Part shown: positions 32,621 to 45,339 of the stretch, one piece after another
Layout: the number at the start of each line of letters is the position of its first letter
Position numbering within the stretch: the first letter of the stretch is position 1
Assembly (NCBI GenBank): GCA_037783415.1
Contig: JAZGTN010000008.1
Span: 2,303,501 to 2,367,500, forward strand
Direction of reading: 5' to 3'
Source of the DNA: Leptasterias polaris
Taxonomy: Eukaryota; Echinodermata; Asteroidea; Forcipulatida; Asteriidae
DNA length: 64,000 nt
The notes under the pieces: generated by a model
Seen by the model: the letters and a program-made list of their open reading frames with translations, nothing else
Told to the model about the DNA's origin: nothing
Database searches by the model: none
Made by a program: the position numbers and the translations under genes

Positions 32621-33470
32621 GTAAGTGCAAAGTCTGCCATAGAAAGGCCAGCTATATACAGCGTTTATCCTTAACCTTTCTAATAATACTTGGTTCTTAT
32701 ATAGAGCACATATCCAAGTAGCTAGATCAAGGCACTTTGAAACAATATTATCTCTGTTCATCAAGCATACTTAGACCATTCCTCAAACTTTCTCAACTCC
32801 CTGTGGATCATACAACCCCAAGCTGCTTGAATTAGCACTATAGCCCGCATGACCAGTCAGCTTGTCATTTCACTAGTCAGTCAGTTTTTTTAACAAGTTG
32901 GTAATTCCTATTAAATAGGGATACTTTTCAACACTGAGGCAACCAGCCAGACCACTTAGAGAGAATGGTCCTCAGGTCTTCAGGTGCATTTGGCTAGCGG
33001 ACCAATAAGGGACAATCCTGCTGTTTATATTTATTGTCACATTGTTTATGAAAAGGGCATTTTCATTTAATTGTTTTAACATAATTAAATAATTAAATCA
33101 AGTAACTGCAAGTATGTAGTTTCATCTTTGAGTGGGCAATGCCATTTTTAATTTTCAAAGTTAGGGATGAGTAAGTTAAGCAATGTTTTTCTTTTTCATT
33201 AAATAACATACAAGTTGTACCTCGCCATTAGCCAGAAAAGTCCAAGATTTTGGGACCTTTGGTTAAGATGATTTAATGACTCATTTTGTTTTGGCCTTTC
33301 CAAAAAAAACTCTCAGCATTTAAGAACTTTGTCATTTAAATGGTTTGCATTATGATTGGAATTAAACTTGCCTCAAGTCTTCAGGCAAGCTCAGTTGTTT
33401 AAGGGTTAAGAAGTTTGCCTTAGAGTTTAATACAAATTGATCAGAATTGTTTATTCATTTTGTTTCTCAG

Positions 33471-33836
33471 GTATTGTTTAGACTCGCGTAAGTCTCAGCA
33501 GGTTGATCGTCATTTCTCCAAGATGCAGCAGCGCTACATCCGCTACGAGAAGGCATCAACGTGTTCTTCTGAGCAGGCAGCATCTCCTGCAATGCTCACC
33601 ATCCCTCCTGCTGCAGCTACGAATCCCACCTAGCTCTGCCACCAAACAGGGGAAGGTTCATCCGAGACTTAACTCAAGGGGTCAGAGGTCGACAGAAAAG
33701 GGCCAGAGGTCAGCTGGGAAGCAGCGTAGACTGGTGCTAGAGAAGGGGCATAAAATAAGCCCAGGACGGATTCAAGGCAAGGGGTTGAAAAGACAGAGAC
33801 CAGAAATGGCTTCTGCCTTAGCAGCTATAAGAGAAG
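33471..33836 (+). CDS. Unidentified exon candidate
   Basis: Starts after gtttctcag. In the phase set by the previous block it reads YCLDSRKSQQVDRHFSKMQQ, then RYIRYEKASTCSSEQAAS, and stops at TAG near 33632. Another frame stays open to a gtacat donor with basic sequence (KQRRLVLEKGHKISPGRIQG). This is either the 3' end of a gene or an exon with a frameshift. Confidence 0.4.
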
Positions 33837-34339
33837 GTACATAAGTTTCAAGTATCTGTTGGTTGAGATTCTATGACCATTTAAAGTAAATGGTAAAATA
33901 GGGTCAAGTAGTAAAATTAACTTGATCTTCTACAGAAATTCACATGATTTTCGGCTTACCTCAGATAATTTTCTTGTAATTATTTTGTAGAGGTTGGAAA
34001 CATAAGACTTATCAACAAAGATTAGAACAAAATGTTTGCGTACAAAGTAAATATTTGTCTCAAAGAAAATCAAAGCTACAAAAGTGATTGTAAACAAGCA
34101 CAAGATACCTTTGGAAATGAAAACAAATGCCTCTGTTACCAACAGATAACTTCTGCACTTTAAACCATTTGTAAAATCCTTTCAAATTACTGTATTCCGT
34201 GTTTAAAACACCAATAAGTTTATCGCATAAAACACCAATAAGTTTATCGCCTCCCCAAAAAGAGTCTTCCAGGTCGTGTTGTAAACTGGGAGTGATCCTT
34301 GCCTATATGGCAGTGTATGGTTGAATGACTTCTGACTGA

Positions 34340-34475
34340 CACCCTAAACAAAGATATTGATAAATAGTTAGACTGCCAACAAAGGGGCTAGATAGCTAAG
34401 TTAGTAAAATACGGGCAGGTAAGCCTGGAGGTTGCCGATTCAAATCTTCGTTCACCCCAAGATTGTCTTCTATGA
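34340..34475 (+). mobile_element. tRNA-derived SINE, gctagatagc family
   Basis: Has ggggctagatagctaagtta and a B-box-like gccgattcaaatctt, preceded by aaacaaagatattgataaa as in the copies at 16670 and 45800. Confidence 0.5.
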
Positions 34476-34607
34476 ATGATACATTTTTCTCTAGAATTGT
34501 GAGAAACAAGAATGTTAGAGCATAAGAAGTCTAAAAACTGATTGCTTGTTTGGAAATAGACTCTTTTTTTTAAAAAGAGGTCTTCCCATCTGTTTGAATT
34601 TGTCTAG

Positions 34608-34800
34608 AATTATGCCAACAAGAACATCACCGCGTAAGCAGCTTACAGAGATGCCAACAAGGACGTCACCACGTAAGAAGCTTACAGCGAAGGAAACGTC
34701 AGAAGGCCAACCCTTACCAGAGAAGAAGATTGAGGATACTTCAACGTCATCTTCAAGCGGTAACGTCAGAAAGGTTTCACGCTCAGAGAGGACAAGGATG
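34608..34800 (+). CDS. Unidentified basic, low-complexity exon candidate
   Basis: Between ttgtctag and gtaagg the frame from 34612 reads MPTRTSPRKQLTE, then MPTRTSPRKKLT, a 13-residue internal repeat, followed by a serine-rich stretch and RKVSRSERTRM. It is probably a disordered basic segment of a larger protein. It may belong with the 32.4-33.8 kb blocks. Confidence 0.4.
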
Positions 34801-34899
34801 GTAAGGAGGCTCCCAGTTTACAAGCAGGACTTGATTTTTTCTTTATTTTTAGTATTGCAAGAAAAAGGCCCCCAGTTTTATAGTTTTCTCTTTTAGAAG

Positions 34900-36700
34900 T
34901 CAAAAAAACTCTTGGCAGTTCATGCAACTCTGTGAAGTTATATACATGTAAAGCTTATACCCTTTTCTTGTTTTCATCAAAATTAAGCAATCCATGGGTT
35001 AGGAAACTGTAAAATACTGTAACAAAGTTGTGTGTGCTTGGCCATTTTTAACTCTTTTTGTTGTTGTGGTTACAAAGTTCCTTCTCTGACTGTTAAAGTA
35101 GTCAAGATGGGATGTACATGTAATAGACGCATGTATGAGATGTTACTGAAGTCCAATTTTGTCATAGGAACCTCAGTTTGTTCTACAGTCTCTTCAATGT
35201 TTTCGGTTGGGAAGATTTTCAATTCTCTGCGTTGAACATTCTCTTCACTTTCAGCACCGTACCTTAAGGAGCTTTTAGCCTAGTTGGGCCAAATTTTCTA
35301 ACACCAATAAGTCACTAGAGTCTCTGGCTCATTGCACTTAATTCATTTGGTTTCCTTTTTGGAAACCACCATCGACTGTGCATAGAGGTATCTTCTGATG
35401 CTTGCTGCTGGTTGCTCTGGTGTATGCAGTAGTTTGCCCTCACCAATGTACTTTCTGCACTTTGCCTTGTGCATATTATGCGTTTTTTGAAAGTAACTGT
35501 TAGAGTAACGCAATTAAAAAGTCATTAAAGAGTCATTTCGTTGGTGCTTGTGTGGCGCGCCATGGGCACCTGTCTACTCCACCACAGAAGTAACTCTACC
35601 GCATCCACCATTAGGCACATCGAGGTGTTTAAAAAAACATCAGTATTTTGTTTCCTCAGAAAAGAAAAGAAAAAAAACATGAAGTCCCCATGTTGTCAAT
35701 CGGCAACTCATCCATGAAATTCAACTTGTGCAGCTCATCAGGCCTGCTTGTAAAGTGAGCCAAAACACAGTATAAACGTGATTGATGTTGTGGTTAGCGA
35801 AGGGGAATCGCTCAAGGCTTTAAATAATGGATGAGTAATCAAAATCATGAGGTACACCACAGTCTGTAATTGTCCTCATGAAAAAGATATCGGTGTATTA
35901 CATGTATGTGTGTTTGGGGAGAATCTTGTGGGACAATTTCTGAGCCGATGGCGATCTGTCTCACTGGCTGATGTCTGTTAAGGTGGTCTGGGTTGTCAAG
36001 AGGTCTGAGGGGGGGACAGTACATGTAGCTTTGAGTGAAGAGCTGAACATCGATGAGGATGTCAAGTTTGATTTGAATCCCATGCAAGTAGTATGCCTGT
36101 CATGCCTGTGGGTTTTGGTTTCCCCCCCACAGGACTCCGGAAGTACTGAGTATTTATAGTGCGTATCGTATCGCACTTCAGTGTAGGTAAAAAAGTTTGT
36201 TTGGTTTTTGTCCCGATGCAAATGATTACAATACACCTATGTAAACAAGTTTGGTGTCGGCATAAATGTCCATGAAGCTGGAAAATGTATCCTTATACAT
36301 GTATGTTATAAAAATGCTTAGTCACTTTTCATTTTCAGTTGATCTTAGAAAAAGTCCTGTATTTTTGTTTACTTCGAAACACAAAACAAAAACAAAAACA
36401 AACCCTCAAAACCTATACAAGAACAATAAATAGATAAAAACTATACAAACCCAATACACAGTTTTTATAACGTAATTAGTTATCACACAAGCGCGAGTGA
36501 AATACGGAAAAAAATACAGCTTCTGTTTACCATGTCCAACGTGGCCGAAGGCCGGGCTGGTATTGGGATGCAGACGTGCTATACATTTCTGTATTCAACG
36601 AGCGTGCGTGTGATAATGAACTTAACTTCAAGCAAACTTGATGCTTAGCTTTAATTATCCCATTTTGAAATGTCATTATACTTGTAATAGTTCAAAGTAC
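34900..36700. other. No gene recognised
   Basis: Read on both strands. Only short A/T-rich frames, isolated acatgta motifs and an (aaaac)-rich stretch near 36380-36400 were seen. Confidence 0.5.
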
Positions 36701-36717
36701 TCATTTTGGGGTATTCG

Positions 36718-36719
36718 TT

Positions 36720-36795
<76 letters not shown>

Positions 36796-36804
36796 GTTGT
36801 TGTT
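36718..36804. repeat. (TTG)n microsatellite
   Basis: Nearly perfect TTG repetition. The poly-valine and poly-leucine frames here are artefacts of it. A short (TC)n run lies at 37394-37413. Confidence 0.95.
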
Positions 36805-38559
36805 TTTGTTGGGGGGAAGCAGTTCACTTCACTGCAGAGCTTGTTCGGATGATTCTGAGATTGCTAATTATAATGTCTAAACTTCCACTCTGCAGTTCAG
36901 TATAGAGTCTTTCGAGCCCTCAGTGCATATTCCCCTTACACTGTACATGTAAAAGAATCTCCCCAGTCTGATAATCCCTTTGAAACGAATGCATTAAGAT
37001 TACAGAGTATAACCCTTAACCTTCAAAACAGAGGCTCTTAAAAAAGGATCTTAATTTATCTGACTTTTTAATTCCATTAGAAAAGTCGAGGTAATTTCAT
37101 ACGGTGCATGCTCCGAGTTCATTACTACCCGACCATACAATAGTTCCCAGATTGCATTTTTCTGTTATAACACACACTGAATACACAGAGAATTTCCTTT
37201 GACTTTTGATTTCGTAAATAATCCTCAAAAACAAAAAACTACAGACAAATCTAAGCAATTTTAAATTCTTTGATATGCTGTAATTGGTACATGTAACTTT
37301 GACATTCAACTACGGGCTGGCTCATGACTATACTTGTTTTCCATCCGTGATTAATTCCATTTAAAAGGTTATTCCTCCCAGACTGAATGAAAGCTCTCTC
37401 TCTCTCTCTCTCTCCTGCTACAAATGGAGAATCTGTTTGGGTTTTGGGCTGCAAAACAAAGTCTTAACGGAACCAGCGAGAAGTACATGTACAGTGGTTC
37501 TGAAGCACTTGTACGTGTGCAATATTGGCGCATGGTTAGCAAACGGAAATGTGTTGTGTTTAGTATCGGGGTGATATGCCTTAGAGTTAGGCGTGAGTGG
37601 AACAGGGGGGTGGGGGGGAGGGGAGGGGGGCTGGGTGTTTTGGCTTGTATTGCTAGCAGTCTGCAACAGACATGTATTTTATGCGGTACATTGTACCTAA
37701 CATAGACAATTCTGGAGGTTGGTGTTTATATTGCAAATCAGTACTGTATGTTGTGAAAAAAGAAGAATCTGTTTGGGTTTTGGGCTGCAAAACAAAGTAA
37801 CTCTTTTTTCAAATGGTTAAATAATTGATGTAATTGGAAATTTTGTTTTCAATTGTTTGAATGATGTTTGGTTGGGATACATGTACATACATAGCGTCCC
37901 CAAAAGTCTCCCAGTTTCTTCTCAGTTGTATCAAAACCCTCCTCATCAGCTGTATCTGAAACCCACTTTTTAATTAATTCTGAGCCTACTTCTGAGATCA
38001 AACCATCTTTACACTTTCTTGTCCACTTGTCCTCCTTATCCTTTAACTCCAACCAGGTGCACCTCATACTCTTGTCTTCTTGTCTTTAGAAATAACCCAT
38101 TCTCTTTTGTACCATCCTTTTGTCAATATTCTACTCCATCTGATGTACAGGACATCCAACCTCTTCTCTGATCACTATAATCATCATCATCATCATTCTT
38201 TTTCTAACCCATCGTTCTCTGTCTTGTCCTATATAACTTCCTCTTCTTCTTGCTTCCAGGAGATGGTTATCATTCCTCTTATCCTTTATCCATCCTGCGT
38301 CATCATCTTCTTAATGACTTCCTTCCTTGTCTTACATACATTACATTCTCCCTGTAACAGCTGTTTCTGTAGAAGAGAATCGATTCCCTTTTTATTTTTG
38401 ATGGGGAAAAAAAACCCAAAGTTATTGACACAAAAAACTATCCACAAAAGTTGACAAATTTTGTTTCAAAAATGCTTTCAATGGATGTTCCTTTAGAGGT
38501 TAAATTTGTTGATTTGCTTGTAGATTGTAGATCTGATCAGTTTAAAGAGCACTGGATAG

Positions 38560-38890
38560 CTCTTTATATTATAAAACATTGTTATAATAATAGAACAGCA
38601 TCCTTTTAAGTAACGTAGTTTTAGAGAAAGAGGTAATTTTTCACCCCCAAATTTGAATCTACATGTGAGAAAGGCTTCATCAGGCATGAAGCCTTCCTCA
38701 GGCATCTGTAAGCACACAATTCTATGCAACAAGGGTGTTTTTTCTTTCATAATTTTCTTGCAACTTCGATGAACAATTGAGCCTAAATTTTCACAGACTT
38801 GTTATTTTATGCATATGTTGGGATACACCTAGTGAGGATACTTTTCTTTGACAATTACCAAAAGTGTATCCTGCCTGTATTTTACATAAC
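38560..38890. mobile_element. MITE-family member (same family as 15416)
   Basis: Contains gtagttttagagaaagaggt, caacaagggtgttttttc, aattgagcctaaattttcac and the end motif gacaattaccaaaagtgta. The second half matches the complement of 15416-15760. I recall this family as common in echinoderm genomes, which remains to be tested by a repeat-library search. Confidence 0.55.
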
Positions 38891-39242
38891 AAAGTACATG
38901 TATGTCTTCATCGCATCGGACAAAGAATGTCACCGTTACTAAATACTCCTTTTGTTGACAGTGACTCTCCAACCCTCTATCTGTCTATCAATGAATTTTG
39001 ATGCACCCGTCTGGTGAAACAGTAATGATGCCAGGTTAAAAAAAGAACGAAAGGCATGAAAAATATTAATTTAATTTATGCAAAGTCATGTACATTGTAG
39101 GATGGCATTAATTAGCAGAGTGGATTATTGGTATTCTTCGCTTCATCAGTTAAGACACTAACCCTTGCTGCTGGAAATCATGTGGGTGCCCGGGGGGGGG
39201 GGGGGGGGGGGGGGATTGAGTAGCTAATATTGCTTTTGTTGG

Positions 39243-39350
39243 AGGTTTTTCCCCCCACTTTTTTGTGTGATGACTCCAATGACTGATTGAGCTTAAATGT
39301 TCACAGGTTTGTTATTTCATGTACATGTACATGTATATGTTGGGTCACAT
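39243..39350. repeat. Partial MITE-family copy abutting the minisatellite
   Basis: Collinear with 38740-38835 (gattgagcttaaatgttcac, ggtttgttatttcatg, tgttgggtcacatcaagtg). It passes directly into the tandem array at the point where the family consensus-like sequence continues with caagtgtgga. Confidence 0.6.
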
Positions 39351-39983
39351 CAAGTGTGGATGATACTGGTCTTGTCAAGTGTGGATGATACTGGTCTTGT
39401 CAAGTGTGGATGATACTGGTCTTGTCAAGTGTGGATGATACTGGTCTTGTCAAGTGTGGATGATACTGGTCTTGTCAAGTGTGGATGATACTGGTCTTGT
39501 CAAGTGTGGATGATACTGGTCTTGTCAAGTGTGGATGATACTGGTCTTGTCAAGTGTGGATGATACTGGTCTTGTCAAGTGGATATTGTCAAGTGTGGAT
39601 GATACTGGTCTTGTCAAGTGGATATTGTCAAGTGTGGATGATACTGGTCTTGTCAAGTGTGGATGATACTGGTCTTGTCAAGTGGATATTGTCAAGTGTG
39701 GATGATACTGGTCTTGTCAAGTGTGGATGATTGTCAAGTGTGGATGATACTGGTCTTGTCAAGTGTGGATGATACTGGTCTTGTCAAGTGGATATTGTCA
39801 AGTGTGGATGATACTGGTCTTGTCAAGTGTGGATGATTGTCAAGTGTGGATGATACTGGTCTTGTCAAGTGTGGATGATACTGGTCTTGTCAAGTGTGGA
39901 TGATACTGGTCTTGTCAAGTGTGGATGATACTGGTCTTGTCAAGTGTGGATGATACTGGTCTTGTCAAGTGTGGATGATACTG
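39351..39983. repeat. 25-bp minisatellite
   Basis: Around two dozen head-to-tail copies of a 25-base unit containing gtgtggatgatactggtc. Several shortened variants are interspersed (caagtggatattgt and a gattgt form). Variants recur in blocks, indicating higher-order duplication. Confidence 0.95.
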
Positions 39984-39999
39984 AACTCTACTTCCGGTC

Positions 40000-41330
40000 G
40001 AAACCGGACGTGCCTTGTAGCTTAAAAGTGGCAATTTTTTCAAGTTGTTTTCAATGATGTTATAATCCAGCAAGGGTCTGATTTACAAAAAAATGACCGG
40101 TGACGTCAAAACATCTCAAAACGCCCTCTAGCGGCAGGTTATAAACATACCGAAATAAACTTTTACTAGATGTCTGCGGTGAAGTTTATGACAATCGTTT
40201 CAAAATTGGTACACATAATGAACTTTTTTACTGAGTTGAAACTTGGCATAGAGATATACAATAATAATGACTACGTAAATCTAAAGTTGCAACATGATGA
40301 CGTCATTACATTTTTTTTTACAAATATTTGAAATTTTGACCATTTATTACGGGTATTTATTAAACCACGGAATACACACACAATACGCGACCTAAACAAG
40401 TTACCAGTTAAACGGTGAGCGAATCAACCGCAAGGTTCAAAGTCCATCAAACATGCTTGTGGTCTAGTCTCTGTTCAAGGTTTGTGCAACCTGCTTTTGA
40501 CGGTTTGTTAGTCTCTAAAACAGCCGTCCATGCAAACCTCGTTAACAATCAAATTAATGCTAGGCTTTTGATCGTATGTTGACCTTTATTTCTGGTTTAA
40601 AAGCTTCCGGTCAAAAAAAAGAGCTCATAACTTGAGATAATCATATCTCCTGAACTACTGTCATAAGGTCGTAGTGTTTGTGATTTCTTGCAGCTCGAAA
40701 TTAACAAAAATTACCGGAACAGCTCTGTGATTGTACACAATCACTATCTCTAGTTATTATTATTATTATTATTATTTATTCGGCCAAGATTCAAGACAAT
40801 AAAGATCACAAAAAATACAGTATACAAGTAAACAGAATCGAGCAAAATAGAAAATAATATAAGTCAAAATTATTAAAATAAATAAATACGACAGTACAAA
40901 AACTAAGACAAAACGAAGTTGGAAGGAAAAGGGAGGGGGTGGTTGGGCAACCATGAAAGACAACGGGGGAAAAAACAAAACGCAACAGGCAACAGGCAAC
41001 AAAGCAACAACAAAGCAACAACAAAAACAACAACAACAAGACACAAAAAAAGAACAGCTCAAGACAAAACAAGAACATGACAAAAACAACAGAATGGGAA
41101 AAACAAGAATCAAGAACAACATACATGTAACCATCTTAAGCCGGCCCGGATAGACAAAAGTGTACCTAAACACTGTGACCCGAAGGCCTGTCTATCCAAG
41201 CTTAAATGGTGACATAAGGCAATAAATTTAAACAAGGAATACTACATTCATGTATAAAGGCAAACAAAAGTAAAAATATTAAATTTCAAGACCAAAATTA
41301 GTTAACTATGAAATTGAATAAATTATAAAA
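40000..41330. other. No gene recognised; retroposon-like tail
   Basis: An (att)n tract near 40757-40780 followed by cggccaagattcaagacaat looks like the 3' end of a minus-strand retroposon. An A-rich caacaa/aaaca segment follows at 40975-41060. No reverse transcriptase motif was found. Confidence 0.4.
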
Positions 41331-41336
41331 AAGCAC

Positions 41337-41580
41337 AACAAAGTGCGCCGGTTGGCATGGACGGCCGAATGTTACCAAATTCAACATTTTCTGTAAAGAT
41401 TATGAACGGAATTACCTTCCATGATTGGTTGATATGTTTCCAACAAATTCAACATTATTTTTGAATATTTGTGTAACACTGCTACAAACTGTGGCAATCT
41501 GTTTTTGATATGCAGTTATGGCTTTCCATACTTTTCCAACCTGGGTTGGCAAAAACTCGGGCTGTGACGTTGCAAAAGAA
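41337..41580. repeat. Dispersed repeat, copy 1 (gtgcgccggttgg family)
   Basis: Shares gtgcgccggttggcatgg, aattcaacattttctgtaaa and gggctgtgacgttgc with 47226-47496 in the same orientation. This copy lacks about 30 bases near its start. Confidence 0.75.
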
Positions 41581-41704
41581 AGGTCTTTAATTATTAAGTT
41601 ACCGGTTCACTTATTGAAAGTCGTCACTTGAGGGCGTATTGACAACGAAACAACGAAATTTCTGGTACCGCGGTATTTTTATTATCATGTATTACGACTT
41701 ACTT

Positions 41705-41752
41705 CTAGAAACTACTTATAGTTTCTAGAAACTACTTATAGTTTCTAGAAGT
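41705..41752. repeat. Short tandem palindromic repeat
   Basis: Two and a half copies of tctagaaactacttatagtt. The unit contains ctatag/gaaac inverted parts. Confidence 0.8.
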
Positions 41753-42795
41753 AATTACATGTACGACTAACGAGGAGACGACTATTATATGAGGTTTGAC
41801 TATATTATGTAAGTTAATTGCAAATCTGTGATTGTTTATGTTATCACTCTTACCATAGAGCAAGGGCTCTATAGTCTAGACTCTATGCTCTTAGTCTATA
41901 GTCTTACTACTAGTAGTATAGTAATGATAATGTCATGAATGTTGTGCACACCTTTTAAATACTTTCATGCACCATTGATCATAAATATTATCATTAAATT
42001 ATGGACACTTTTATTATTTACTCGTTTTTGTAGAATGGAGATCCTGTTCGCTACTGTGCAAACTCCATCTGATGGATATCCAGCACAGGGCGCTGACGCG
42101 AAGCGAAGGAAGGAGCCCCCCGGTCAGTTCGAGCAGACTGCTGGAACTTAATTGATGCTTTAGATTTTCTACGGTGACATGCCTAATTGATGCTGGGAGA
42201 GAATTCCATTGTGCCGTTGTTCTGGGGAGAAAGGAATACTTGTAAGTTGTAGCAGTCCTTGAGTGGGTAGTTTTCTATATGGCCATTTTCACAATCAGTG
42301 GTGTAACTTTGAATTTTTGAGGTTTGGCATGGGTCTGTATTTTTTAAACCAGTGGATAGAATTCTTAGATTTTTGGTCATGCAACTATCCTTGGTAGGGG
42401 CTACCTCGGGTAGCTTAATAAAGTTCCTGTGTTTCTTCATATGGATACCTCATACCCCAGAAGGGGGTAAATCCTACCACCTGGAGTGGTCCGTTTTGTT
42501 GTACCTTTTGTTATTCAACCTATTTTTGCTGTTATGCATGCAATTTCAGGTTGCTTTTGGGTTATGATTGAGTACAAGGGATGGACCTTTCTGCCATAAA
42601 ATTTGGACCTCTGAATCTATTTCCGTTCTGACTCAATGTTACTAGGGATGTCGTGTTTCGGAGGTTTACATTTTCCAGGGCTTCTAATGCTTGAAGGATA
42701 ACTTGATGAAAGGGAGCAAGTTGCATAGAATTTGAAAGTTCAATGAGAGTCTAGTTGGCCACATAATTTACTAGATTGAACAACCATTATCCCCG

Positions 42796-42950
42796 GCTAC
42801 CCCCCCCCCCTACACACGCCAACATATGTACACATTCTGCCCCCAACATATGCCAACACCACCCCCCCCGCACACATGCCAACACCCCCCCCCCCCCCCC
42901 CCCCCCGCACACATGCCAACATCCCCCTCCTCCCGCGAACACATACTCCC
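42796..42950. repeat. C-rich simple repeat
   Basis: Runs of C alternate with cacacatgccaacac-type units. The proline/histidine and glycine frames here are artefacts. Confidence 0.85.
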
Positions 42951-43779
42951 CAGACACCCTAAACTGAGGATCAAACGTACTCCAGAGGAAAACAATAATG
43001 TTGACATGATTGCGTACTTTCTCAAAGAGGCTTTCAGCGGAGATGGGAGTAGTTTTCCCCAAAGATAAGTCCACGTAGAAACATGTCATGGCTCTTTCTT
43101 TAGTCTTTGACTCATTTCGGTGACCTATTCGGCAGTCTGGGTCAGGGCTAAAGGGCCAGAATTCGGGAATGAGGCTAAAGTTAGGGTTTAGGTTTTGTTT
43201 ATGGTTTGGGCTATGTTAGGGAGGGTTAAGAAGAGATTAATACCCCCCAAAAAGTTGAAAGTCAACAACACCAGAACTGAAATTGGGATTTTGTTTTACA
43301 CTGTATCCCTTTTAATGGGCTCTCAAATCTGTCTAATAGAGAATATTTTGAGGGCCAACAAAATATTATTGAGAAAGATCTGTTTTCTCACTATTTTAGT
43401 GGGGTGCACCCTACATGTATAGGCTCACTTCAAAAATCATTGGTTAAAGAGGCAATTTAGTGCAACTTACCAAAGGGATTAGTACATGGTTCGACAAGTA
43501 CTAAAACGTTGATTCTATATGTTCCATCTACACACCTGCAGTGCATCTTAAAAAACTTGCTAAAATGTATGTTGTATGAGGGCTACCCTCACAGTCACAG
43601 TTCTAGCTAAATCGTCCAATTTGAATATGAGTTTGCACACACCATGAAGGGAGTTAGGATTTTTAAGTACAAATTTATCAGCAAATACTCTAAAGTATTG
43701 GAGACTTTTTGAGTACGTGGGTTTATAACTTGATGCCAATTCGCAGAAATAAAAATGTAAGATGGTTACAAAATGTATC

Positions 43780-44290
43780 TTACTGAGTGTCTTCATTACG
43801 AGGCTTCTTCAAAACTGTAAACAGTCCACCTTACTTGTTAACTCTATAAATAGCCTTTGTAGTGGTTTGTGAATATTGCCAACATTTGTTTGATGCTAAA
43901 GTACATGTATGATGCAAGAAAATCAGAGTTGAAACAATACAAATGTTTTCCTACCCCTTTGATGGATTAATAACATGATTAGCTTATGAAAATACTTTGT
44001 TCTTTGTAGGGATTCCATAACTCTAGTCAGAGGTACATGTTATAATGTAACTCTAGTCAGAGGTACTGTATGTTAACACTTCGAATGTAACCTCCGAAAC
44101 ATACAGCAGTTGTTAACAGTAACCTCAGAAATACTGCTTTAGGAACCAAAAATATATATTTAAGATGATTTTCTTCAAATATAATAAGTGTCTCCATCAA
44201 GAGGTTTCTTTAGAACTGAATAAAATTACATGTAAACAGTCCATCTTACTTGTGAACTCTATAAATAGCCTTTGAATAGCCTTTGAAAAT
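43780..44290. repeat. Local direct duplication
   Basis: About 75 bases at 43801-43858 (ccttacttgttaactctata) recur with small changes at 44201-44273 (cttacttgtgaactctataa). The two are about 400 bases apart. No coding content. Confidence 0.6.
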
Positions 44291-45229
44291 TTCAACTCTT
44301 GGACAGTTCATGGGATTTTTATATTTCCTTCACAAGTATGTTGGCCCATGTGAAGACTGTTTGTACAAGGCATAAGACTTGGCCAGTATTCTAGGAAAAT
44401 GTTTTTAATTAAAAAATTGTCTGACAAATTGTGATTTTTACACTAAAATGGGATTCAATATTATTTTTCAAAAAAATGTACTTCAGTTTGGGGATTTCTG
44501 GTTTTTAGTTTGGAGCTTTTACTAATACTTTACAACAAAACATGCCTTAACTCAGTATGCGGTCATTTGGGGTAATAATAAATTTGCACCCCAAAAATTC
44601 AGTTTTTGTCAAATTTCAGGCCTCAAATCAAGTTTACCATCAATTTTGGTGACACTAATGGATAAATTAAGCTCCAAAACCATTGATTTCCTAGAATATA
44701 TGTCTCAACTAAGAATTTTTTAATGGAAACAATTAGATATTTTAGGTTTGAAATTTTTGACCCTTGGAAACAAAGTTACACCACCACTGATTGTGAAAAT
44801 GGCCCTATGAAGTGGCTGATGTTTGTCTGGTTATATATATGGAACGATGGATCATTGGATGGCTTCCTTGTTGATGGTGAATTTACTGTATGTAATGTCG
44901 ATAGCTCCGGATTTGTTGGCTGCTTTGTAGAGAAGAGTCAAGCCTGCTCTCAGCCGTCTCTCCTCTAACAGGTCACATTAGCACCCTCACTCAAGAGTCC
45001 TCTTTCCCTTTCTGAAAACTGTGTGGCCGTGTGATATTTATTTTTTGTTTTACAACTATTTTTAAATCGGGTGCTAGCAACCAGTGGGCGCATATAAGAG
45101 TTAATGAGGAAAGTTCCTCTTAAAGCACACACATTTGTTTTTCTTGTGCAATTATTTTTTATCGAATAACATTTTCTGTGAGAATTTTGCTCAATGGATC
45201 CTTACTTTGGTTTGCCTCCTTATATCCAG

Positions 45230-45339
45230 ATCGTTGTTTGGCAAAGTAATCTGTGAGCTTTTTAAAATCGAGAGAACTTTGTGGATGCCATTGACAAGGA
45301 AAACCAAAGTGTAGCAGTCATCATTCACATCAGCTCTCC
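45230..45339 (+). CDS. PDCL: Phosducin-like exon (first of two seen)
   Basis: Lies between tatatccag and gtaagt. The first half reads LFGKVICELFK in one frame and the second half ENFVDAIDKENQSVAVIIHI in another. One additional A in the run at about 45260 would join them. Either a sequencing or assembly error in the homopolymer or a real frameshift explains this. Confidence 0.75.

Noticed and set aside
36638..36905. Poly-valine and poly-leucine frames
   Set aside because: Translation of a (TTG)n microsatellite.
37849..38067. 72-residue minus-strand frame with protein-like composition (SELIKKWVSDTADEEGFDT)
   Set aside because: No recognised family, no supporting neighbouring exon, short; cannot be distinguished from chance without a search.
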